7,350 bases of DNA from contig JAAZME010000332.1 of assembly GCA_012798975.1 (NCBI GenBank), positions 1 to 7,350 on the forward strand. The letters run 5' to 3'. Shown piece after piece: positions 1 through 6,405 of the stretch. Position numbers and translations under genes: made by a program. Each line of letters starts with the position of its first letter. Within the stretch, counting starts at the first letter, position 1. Source of the DNA: Gallicola sp. Its GTDB lineage: Bacteria > Bacillota > Clostridia > Tissierellales > Peptoniphilaceae. The notes under the pieces were generated by a model. It was not told where the DNA came from. It made no database searches and saw only the letters and a list, made by a program, of their open reading frames with translations.

Positions 1-935
<935 letters not shown>

Positions 936-950
936 TGGAGATATTCAATA

Positions 951-993
951 AAAAAGCATTATCGGCATAGAATTGCCGATAATGCTTTTTTAT
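951..993. terminator. Bidirectional intrinsic terminator between convergent eno and the alaX-like gene
   Basis: A perfect 17-bp inverted repeat has arms at 951-967 and 974-990 and a 6-nt loop (968-973). The arms begin with a run of A and end with a run of T, so either strand reads as a GC-containing hairpin followed by a U tract. It lies 15 nt after the eno stop and about 20 nt beyond the stop of the minus-strand gene, so it can terminate both converging transcripts. Confidence 0.93.
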
Positions 994-1011
994 TTCTAAA
1001 AATTACTCGAT

Positions 1012-2058
1012 TTATTTGTCTCTTAATATTCCGTAAATACTATCATATTCATTAGAAAGAATAATCATAGTTTTATTGGGGAACTGGCGGGTAATATGGG
1101 AAGGATCATTTGTGTAAAAATAAATATGGTCTTTTCCTTTTAAATAAGCAAAAACATTCTTCTTTGGCTTATGAAGCATAAAGTCTTCTGGGATTAAAGG
1201 AAGATTGCTTAGATCGATTTCAGTACAATTGGAATCGGAATCCTTTAATATACTGTCGATTAGGCAAGATTTTAGAAGAGTATTTTCTTCTGTCAATTTA
1301 CTATTCTCATTTAAAAATTTATTCACTAGATTTGGATTTGAGCTGGCATCTTTTCGAACTTCATTCACAATACGGGCCCACTGGTCGAATAATTGATTTC
1401 CGCAAATGTATTCAAAAACAATTTTATCTTCATGAATAGCTGCATTGTTAATATAAAATCCTCTAATCTCGGAACTGTTTTGAATCAAAGTATCTTGACA
1501 AGGATAATTGTTTAGATTTACAAATTTTATAAAATGTTTTCGAATCTGATATGTCTTACCTTCTTCTTTACGAGTACTCTCTTCAAAATATGATTTTATT
1601 GGCAGCGAAGATAGGATATAATTATTGGTAAGAGTATTTAAACGATTTACCATATTATCGAGATTATATCCTTCTTTATTGGAAACAGACAGATAGCATT
1701 GATTATTAATTTTATAGTCTTGTACTTCTAGATTATAGATTTCTTTTAGATAATGTTTCAAAATAAGAAGGCTGCTATGATCCTGCATCCTTTGCAGTCT
1801 TTTATTCCAGTCTAAATCGAGCTGCACGGATCCAGACAGGTTTTCTTTTAGCACATGATAGACTTTGTTGTTTTCTTCATAAATACGTATAATCTTTTTT
1901 TGATTAATCCAACCCTCATCTGATTTAATCTTTTCAGTTCCGGGGAAGAATATGGTTTGCTCCAATTCAAAATGATATTCACCGTTAATAATTTTTTGAT
2001 GAATTACTTTTGTATTTAAACTATTAATATAAGGGTATTCTAAATATACTTTTTTCAT
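1012..2058 (-). CDS. AlaX-like alanyl-tRNA editing family protein with degenerate metal site (probable pseudo-enzyme)
   Basis: 348 aa, cytoplasmic, with no signal peptide or membrane segment. The order of parts matches long AlaX proteins, which hydrolyse mischarged Ser- or Gly-tRNA(Ala). An N-terminal beta-barrel opens with KKVYLEYPYI and LEQTIFFPG (res ~32-40) and runs to DLDWNKRLQRMQDHS (~81-95). The second editing lobe has PCQDTLIQNSSEIRG (~186-200) and FEYICGNQLFDQW (~215-227). A short coiled coil follows (~245-272), then a shortened DHHA1-like end. The family motifs are eroded. The GGGQPSD loop reads TEKIKSD. HxxxH reads HSSLL (His94 kept, Leu98). CxxxH reads CQDTL (Cys187 kept, Leu191). 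The Gly-rich DHHA1 tail is absent. The frame is nevertheless intact. I chose the ATG at 2058 because GGTGAT precedes it at good spacing; a GTG at 2067 lies within that site. Family assignment is by remembered motif pattern; activity is doubtful. Confidence 0.72.
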   Translation of the reverse strand: MKKVYLEYPYINSLNTKVIHQKIINGEYHFELEQTIFFPGTEKIKSDEGWINQKKIIRIYEENNKVYHVLKENLSGSVQLDLDWNKRLQRMQDHSSLLILKHYLKEIYNLEVQDYKINNQCYLSVSNKEGYNLDNMVNRLNTLTNNYILSSLPIKSYFEESTRKEEGKTYQIRKHFIKFVNLNNYPCQDTLIQNSSEIRGFYINNAAIHEDKIVFEYICGNQLFDQWARIVNEVRKDASSNPNLVNKFLNENSKLTEENTLLKSCLIDSILKDSDSNCTEIDLSNLPLIPEDFMLHKPKKNVFAYLKGKDHIYFYTNDPSHITRQFPNKTMIILSNEYDSIYGILRDK

Positions 2059-2062
2059 TATA

Positions 2063-2068
2063 ATCACC
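2063..2068 (-). promoter_or_regulatory. Ribosome binding site deciding the start of the alaX-like gene
   Basis: On the minus strand GGTGAT (2068 down to 2063) is complementary to the 3' end of 16S rRNA beside the CCUCC core. With the core G's aligned, the ATG at 2058 lies about 8 nt downstream, an ideal distance. The upstream GTG (2067-2065) is part of this site and has no site of its own, so ATG 2058 is preferred. Confidence 0.6.
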
Positions 2069-2076
2069 GTATAAAT

Positions 2077-2106
2077 ATTATCATATTTTTAATATAAGTT
2101 AAACAA
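2077..2106 (-). promoter_or_regulatory. Possible weak sigma-A promoter for the alaX-like gene
   Basis: On the minus strand TTGTTT (2106-2101), an 18-nt spacer and GATAAT (2082-2077) form a -35/-10 pair matching the consensus at 3/6 and 5/6. A start near 2070 would leave a very short leader. The 63-nt gap between the two divergent starts is AT-rich throughout, so chance matches are likely. I found no convincing plus-strand promoter for comEC here. Confidence 0.35.
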
Positions 2107-2121
2107 AAACAAGAGGTTTCT

Positions 2122-4431
2122 ATGAAGCGTCCGATTATATCCGTTACAATATTTTTTATTTTAGGGATAATATTAACTGAAAAACTAAATATTAATTTCT
2201 TTTTGGTCTGCGCCATAGGGCTAGTGCTGCTTTTGTTTATGAAAAAAAGATGGCAGATGATAATTTTGTTCGCATTTTTATCAGCTATGCTGCTTACAGA
2301 CTATCAAAACAATAAAATCAGTAATATAAATGTCGCTGAAATTTCTGGTAACTATATTATAGAATCCGCTACGGATGAAGAGTATGGCAAAAGCTATATC
2401 GCCAAGAATGCAAGTGAAAATATATACAAAACAAAAATACGTATATTTGGAAATACTGAGTATCGTCCAGGGGATGTTGTAGAAATTAAAGGAAAAGTTT
2501 CTTTACCGGAGGAAAATTCAAATCCAGGTCTTTTTAATTATAAAAATTATCTCAAGTCAAATAAGATTTATGCCCTTCTCGATGCAGACCATTATGATAC
2601 TGTAAAAATTGGAGAGACGAATAATATTTTTTTGAAGTTTAAACATTCTATTTTGGATGCTGCAAATCAATTGTTGGACAACAACTTTGAAAAGGACCAT
2701 TCGAACTTTCTAAAGACAGTATTTTTAGGAGAAGATAGAATTGAAGAAACGGAAAAAGAACAAATAAGAGAATTGGGTATAGCCCATTTATTGGCAATTA
2801 GCGGGTTTCATATTAGTCTTCTCTATAGTTTTATTCAATTTCTTTTGATAAAGGCAAACATTCCTAGAAATACCAGTATGATTGTTATTATAGTTGGATT
2901 GTGGTTTTATGCATATTTATTGTCATGGATTCCTTCTGTCTTTAGAGCGGTATTTATGATTACAGCTATCCTTATCTCAAGCCGATATTATCTGCCATGG
3001 GATCGTATGAATATATTATTTCTCTCCTTATTGATAAATCTGTTAAGAAATCCATTTGCTATTTACGATATAGGGCTTCAATTTTCCTATCTAGCTGCAT
3101 ATATAATAATAGCAGTAATTCCCAGGTTCAGACTGCAGGAAGAGAAGGGGCTGGTAAGCTTGATTAAATTTAGCGCAATTGTTTATATCTTTCTCCTTCC
3201 AGTACAGCTTTACTATTTTAACGAAATACAATTAGGCTTTTTATTAGGAAATATCATCATAGTTCCCGTATTTGTTCTAGCTATATTATCTGCGGCGATT
3301 TATATACTTTTTGGGTTTATTCCCCTTGTTGGAGCAGGTGTGCTTTATTTTACAAAGTGGAGTCTAAATTTACTGGATTGGACTATTGAGGGAGCTTCGT
3401 TATTTGCATCTTCGATAACAATACCTTCTTTTTCACTTATGGGCATACTTTGTTTCTATTTTCTGTGCTTTTTGTATTTTTATCATAGAAGAGCATTGCT
3501 GCAATATAAAAGATTCCTTTTTCTCTCTTTATTTATTATCCTTTTTTGCGATACCTTTTCTTATTATTTATTAAAACCTGTTACAGTTACGATGATTGAT
3601 ATTGGGCAGGGGGATTCTATTTTAATAAAAACCAGAGAAGATATTCTGTTGGTGGATACTGGAGGGAGTTTCTGGGAAAATGATTCATCAGGAGAATATA
3701 TTTTAAAACCGGCTTTATTAAAAAAAGGGATACGATCCCTTGATTATGTATTGTTATCTCATTTTGATGAAGATCATGCAGGAAATATCGAGATAATTAT
3801 GAGAGAATTTAAACCAAAGGCAGTCATAGGCAGAAAAAATGGGAAAGAGATATTAAAAGAAAAATATAATATAAATGTCCCTTATGTAGAACTAGAAAAT
3901 TCTATTCTTGATTTCAACAGTTTTCAAATATTCAATTACTCTGCAAAAGACGTAAGAGATGAGAATAACAGCTCTTTAGTCTTTAAAATGAAAGCTCATA
4001 ATTCCACAATACTTTTTGCCGGAGATATCGAGAAAGAGGCTGAAGAGAAGTATTTGGACTATGATATTGAAAGTGATATTCTGAAAGTTCCTCATCATGG
4101 GTCAAAAACTTCTTCTACAGAAAATTTTTTAGATAGGGTTAACCCAAAGTTGGGAATAGTCTCTGTTGGAAGAAATAATATGTACGGTTTTCCCCATGAA
4201 GAAGTATTACAGAGGTACAATAAGAAGGGGATTCCTCTTCTAAGAACAGATGAACAGGGTGAAATAGAGATCATTATTCATCGTTTTGGTTTAAAAGCCG
4301 ATACCTATTGGCCTAAAGAATTCGATAAAAATATAATATTTAGTATACTGTTATGGACGATAGTTTTTTATATATTAGTTATAAGCGAAAGGACAAGGGA
4401 TGAACTACATAGATGGAGTAAAACGGATTAA
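2122..4431 (+). CDS. comEC: ComEC/Rec2-family DNA internalization channel
   Basis: 769 aa, full family length, an integral membrane protein that passes single-stranded DNA into the cytoplasm during transformation. Two to three hydrophobic helices (res ~5-60) lead into an extracellular OB-like region (~65-165). The competence domain of many helices runs ~195-490 and carries the hallmark HLLAISGFHISLL (His222). A ComEC-type metallo-beta-lactamase domain runs ~490-725: MIDIGQGDS (Asp493), LVDTGG (Asp512), HFDEDH (547-552), FAGDIE (Asp635), HHGS (658-661) and GFPHEEV (His692). Most metal-site motifs are intact, but Phe stands where many homologues have GHP. A further hydrophobic stretch (~738-754) follows the lactamase domain. 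The ATG is preceded by AAGAGG with 5-nt spacing. It overlaps holA downstream, as in other Firmicutes. No comEA is adjacent. DNA uptake itself is inferred from the family. Confidence 0.95.
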   Translation: MKRPIISVTIFFILGIILTEKLNINFFLVCAIGLVLLLFMKKRWQMIILFAFLSAMLLTDYQNNKISNINVAEISGNYIIESATDEEYGKSYIAKNASENIYKTKIRIFGNTEYRPGDVVEIKGKVSLPEENSNPGLFNYKNYLKSNKIYALLDADHYDTVKIGETNNIFLKFKHSILDAANQLLDNNFEKDHSNFLKTVFLGEDRIEETEKEQIRELGIAHLLAISGFHISLLYSFIQFLLIKANIPRNTSMIVIIVGLWFYAYLLSWIPSVFRAVFMITAILISSRYYLPWDRMNILFLSLLINLLRNPFAIYDIGLQFSYLAAYIIIAVIPRFRLQEEKGLVSLIKFSAIVYIFLLPVQLYYFNEIQLGFLLGNIIIVPVFVLAILSAAIYILFGFIPLVGAGVLYFTKWSLNLLDWTIEGASLFASSITIPSFSLMGILCFYFLCFLYFYHRRALLQYKRFLFLSLFIILFCDTFSYYLLKPVTVTMIDIGQGDSILIKTREDILLVDTGGSFWENDSSGEYILKPALLKKGIRSLDYVLLSHFDEDHAGNIEIIMREFKPKAVIGRKNGKEILKEKYNINVPYVELENSILDFNSFQIFNYSAKDVRDENNSSLVFKMKAHNSTILFAGDIEKEAEEKYLDYDIESDILKVPHHGSKTSSTENFLDRVNPKLGIVSVGRNNMYGFPHEEVLQRYNKKGIPLLRTDEQGEIEIIIHRFGLKADTYWPKEFDKNIIFSILLWTIVFYILVISERTRDELHRWSKTD

Positions 4432-5422
4432 AAATAGGGAGCTGCAGCCGATAGTATTGATATCCGGAGAAGAGAATTATCTAAAAGAAGATCTTCTGGA
4501 GCGGATTAAGAAGCAGTATGTTGATCAAAGCTTAGAAGATTTCAATCTCGATATAATAGAAGGCAAGGCGGTTCTATTCAATGATTTATATGAAATATGC
4601 GAAACTCTTCCTTTTATGGATAAAAAAAGAATTGTTGTTGTAGAAAATTTGCCTATGGATAGAAATAGTGTCTCAAAAATAAATGATTTTCTTGAAAAAT
4701 TATTGAATTATTTCAAAACATTCCCTGAATTTACAATTTTAGTTTTAGTATCAGCTGGAAAAGCATATAAAGGAAAATTTTTGAAAAATGCAATCAAGTA
4801 TATAGATCTTTTTGACGTGTCTAAATTAAATCAGAGGGAATTAGAAAATTTTATAAAAAAAAGCTTTAATAAAAGCAGTATAAAAATAGATCAAAAAGGA
4901 CTTAAATATTTTATCGAAAATACTATGTACTTGGAAAGCGAAATGAAAGTAACTCTTTATGATGTAGAAAATGAAATTATTAAATTAAAAAATTTAAATA
5001 AGAGCGAACTTACACTTTTGGATATCGATCAAGTCCTGATTAGTTCCTTTGAATCGAATATTTTTAGGTTGACAGATGCAATTGGTGAGAAAAAGAGAAA
5101 AAATGTTTTAGAGACTTACTTTCGTTTGATGAAATCAAACAGTGATCCTTTCCATGTGTTTTATATGATCATTCGGCAATTACGGAATCTTCTTTATATA
5201 AAATGGGCAGCTCTCAATAGAATTCCTTTAGGGGAAGCGAAAAAGAGTATTGGAATATCGGAATATGAATATAAAAAACTCCAGGGATATCTTAAAAACT
5301 GGTCTGTTGATGCCCTTCAGAGAGGACTGCACACAGCTTATGAAATTGAAGTTCAACTAAAGAGTACTGGAGCAGACAGCGAAGAGTTGTTTAAAAATTT
5401 CATCGTGAAAATATTATTATAA
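4400..5422 (+). CDS. holA: DNA polymerase III, delta subunit
   Basis: 340 aa, the usual length for HolA, the clamp-loader subunit that opens the beta sliding clamp during replication. The N-terminal AAA+-like domain starts with PIVLISGEENYLKEDLLERI (res 17-36). As expected for delta, it lacks a working Walker A loop. It continues with the strand KKRIVVVENLP and TILVLVSAGK. A helical middle follows (~145-215). The C-terminal collar domain begins near DIDQVLISSFESNIFRLTDAI and contains the family-typical FYMIIRQLRNLLYIKW stretch. The ATG at 4400 lies inside the 3' end of comEC (32-nt overlap in another frame) and has AAAGG seven nt upstream, so the two are probably cotranscribed and translationally coupled. 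The comEC-holA-rpsT order supports the name. Confidence 0.93.
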   Translation: MNYIDGVKRIKNRELQPIVLISGEENYLKEDLLERIKKQYVDQSLEDFNLDIIEGKAVLFNDLYEICETLPFMDKKRIVVVENLPMDRNSVSKINDFLEKLLNYFKTFPEFTILVLVSAGKAYKGKFLKNAIKYIDLFDVSKLNQRELENFIKKSFNKSSIKIDQKGLKYFIENTMYLESEMKVTLYDVENEIIKLKNLNKSELTLLDIDQVLISSFESNIFRLTDAIGEKKRKNVLETYFRLMKSNSDPFHVFYMIIRQLRNLLYIKWAALNRIPLGEAKKSIGISEYEYKKLQGYLKNWSVDALQRGLHTAYEIEVQLKSTGADSEELFKNFIVKILL

Positions 5423-5463
5423 ACAAAAAAGGATAATGTATCAGATCTGTTATACATTATCCT
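5421..5463 (-). terminator. Intrinsic terminator of rpsT
   Basis: An inverted repeat with 12-bp arms (5430-5441 and 5452-5463) has a 10-nt loop. On the minus strand the hairpin follows the rpsT stop by 9 nt and is trailed by a T tract (reading 5429 to 5421, six T's, G, three T's), the form of an intrinsic terminator. On the plus strand there is no T tract after the hairpin, so it is probably a weaker stop for comEC-holA, although the hairpin itself sits just after the holA stop codon. Confidence 0.82.
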
Positions 5464-5472
5464 AAATATTTA

Positions 5473-5730
5473 TTACGCATTTAATTTTTTACTTAATCTG
5501 CTTAATTGTCTAGAAGCTGCATTTTTATGAATTACATTTTTAGACGTCGCTTTTTTAAGTTTTTTGTCTACAACTTTTAAAATTTTTCTAGCTTCATCAA
5601 AATTTCCTGATTCTACGGCTGCATCAAATTTCTTGATGTAAGTTTTTAACTCAGTTTTTTTCGCTCTATTTTCTTGAGTTTGTCTCTTTGTAACTTTGAT
5701 TCTTTTTAGTGCTGATTTAATATTAGCCAT
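5473..5730 (-). CDS. rpsT: Small-subunit ribosomal protein S20 (bS20)
   Basis: 85 aa, normal for S20, which binds 16S rRNA in the body of the 30S subunit and helps its early assembly. The family start MANIKSALKR and the C-terminal signature VIHKNAASRQLSRLSKKLN are both present, and the protein is Lys/Arg-rich and helical. The open frame reaches back to 5754, but the ATG at 5730 is the start: a perfect AGGAGG (5743-5738) lies seven nt upstream, and the eight extra residues are not part of S20. It is transcribed against holA and lepB, with its own promoter (5759-5787) and terminator (5421-5463), so it forms a single-gene unit. This reversed position beside holA is also seen in Bacillus. Confidence 0.97.
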   Translation of the reverse strand: MANIKSALKRIKVTKRQTQENRAKKTELKTYIKKFDAAVESGNFDEARKILKVVDKKLKKATSKNVIHKNAASRQLSRLSKKLNA

Positions 5731-5758
5731 TCTTTCACCTCCTAAACATAACATTGGT

Positions 5759-5787
5759 ATTATATACTAAAGCTTATAAAAGATCAA
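5759..5787 (-). promoter_or_regulatory. Sigma-A promoter of rpsT
   Basis: On the minus strand TTGATC (5787-5782), a 17-nt spacer and a perfect TATAAT (5764-5759) form a housekeeping promoter. The start would be near 5752, leaving a leader of about 20 nt that holds little beyond the AGGAGG site, so there is no room for a structured autoregulatory leader. Confidence 0.82.
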
Positions 5788-5804
5788 GATAATATTTTAA
5801 GAAA

Positions 5805-5833
5805 TTGAAGAAAAAAAAGGAGTATGATATACT
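5805..5833 (+). promoter_or_regulatory. Sigma-A promoter with extended -10 for lepB-lepA
   Basis: TTGAAG (5805-5810), a 17-nt spacer and TATACT (5828-5833) preceded by TG at the extended -10 position (5825-5826). The start would be near 5840, about 20 nt before the lepB ATG. The -35 hexamer coincides with a TTG codon that could be mistaken for an upstream lepB start. Confidence 0.75.
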
Positions 5834-5861
5834 ACAACAGTATAATTTAAGGAGAGTAAAG

Positions 5862-6392
5862 ATGTCTGAAAAATCAAACAAAAACAGTTTATTGGAATGG
5901 GTTGTCGTTATTGCCGTTGCGTTTGTGTTGTCAATGGTCATTAAAAGCTTTATTTTAAGTTCTACTTTAGTAGTCGGTTCCAGTATGAATGATACGTTAA
6001 AAACCAGGGATCGTTTATTTGTAAATAGAATCAGCTTTATGGTAGACGATGTGGACTATGGAGATATTGTTGAATTTAAATCTCCGGTAGAAGACAAAGA
6101 TTATATTAAAAGAGTAATCGGTCTGCCGGGAGATACAGTAGAAATCAAAGATGATAAAGTGTTGTTAAACGGAAAAGAATTAAAGGAGTCTTATACTAAT
6201 TCTGATAGAACTTTAGCCATTACAGATCAAACGAAATGGGAAGTTGAAGAGGGCAAAGTCTTCGTATTAGGGGATAACCGGCTTCCTAATGGAAGTAAAG
6301 ACAGCAGGGATTTTGGTACTATTGATAAGGATTCTATAGTGGGCATAGCCTTTTTTAGATTTTATCCATTCAACCAGATCGGTACTTTATAA
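5862..6392 (+). CDS. lepB: Type I signal peptidase (S26A family)
   Basis: 176 aa, the short single-span form typical of Gram-positive SipS-like enzymes, which cleave signal peptides from exported proteins at the outer face of the membrane. The N-terminal span is at res ~13-32. The nucleophile is Ser41 in VVGSSM and the general base is Lys83 in YIKRVIGLPGD. Box E reads GDNRLPNGSKDSRDFG (137-152). The end is ...VGIAFFRFYPF. Two departures are visible: SMNDTLKTRD where SMxPTLxxGD is usual, and four rather than two residues between GDNR and the box E Ser. ATG 5862 was chosen because AAGGAG (5849-5854) precedes it by seven nt. The in-frame TTG at 5805 would add 19 charged residues overlapping the promoter. 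lepA follows after 13 nt, so the two probably form an operon. A paralogue elsewhere in the genome is likely, as is common in this group. Confidence 0.95.
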   Translation: MSEKSNKNSLLEWVVVIAVAFVLSMVIKSFILSSTLVVGSSMNDTLKTRDRLFVNRISFMVDDVDYGDIVEFKSPVEDKDYIKRVIGLPGDTVEIKDDKVLLNGKELKESYTNSDRTLAITDQTKWEVEEGKVFVLGDNRLPNGSKDSRDFGTIDKDSIVGIAFFRFYPFNQIGTL

Positions 6393-6393
6393 T

Positions 6394-6398
6394 GGGGG
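6394..6398 (+). promoter_or_regulatory. Ribosome binding site fixing the TTG start of lepA
   Basis: A run of five G's followed by AA (6394-6400) is the only purine-rich site before lepA. It ends seven nt before TTG 6406. An in-frame TAG at 6403-6405 rules out any start further upstream, and no ATG occurs before the GTP-binding loop. Confidence 0.7.
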
Positions 6399-6405
6399 AA
6401 TTTAG

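Noticed and set aside
1205..1396. A 63-codon open frame on the plus strand inside the alaX-like gene
   Set aside because: It lies wholly antisense to a longer recognisable coding region, has no ribosome binding site and no family features.
2059..2064. TATAAT on the plus strand upstream of comEC
   Set aside because: No acceptable -35 hexamer lies 16-18 nt upstream, and the sequence is within an AT-rich stretch where such matches arise by chance.
3592..4290. A stand-alone metallo-beta-lactamase or RNase J-like gene
   Set aside because: It is in continuous frame with the competence membrane domain, and the DIGQGDS start is the normal C-terminal domain of ComEC.
5442..5449. 8-bp palindrome (CAGATCTG) inside the loop of the rpsT terminator
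   Set aside because: Too short, off-centre from the main hairpin by about one base, and not repeated in the window. Treated as loop sequence.
5731..5754. Eight-residue extension of rpsT (MLCLGGER)
   Set aside because: It is the ribosome binding site region translated in frame. S20 proteins start MANIKSA, and the predicted transcript start is near 5752.
5805..5861. 19-residue N-terminal extension of lepB starting at TTG 5805
   Set aside because: The TTG is the -35 hexamer of the promoter, the predicted transcript starts downstream of it, there is no ribosome binding site before it, and ATG 5862 has a good one.
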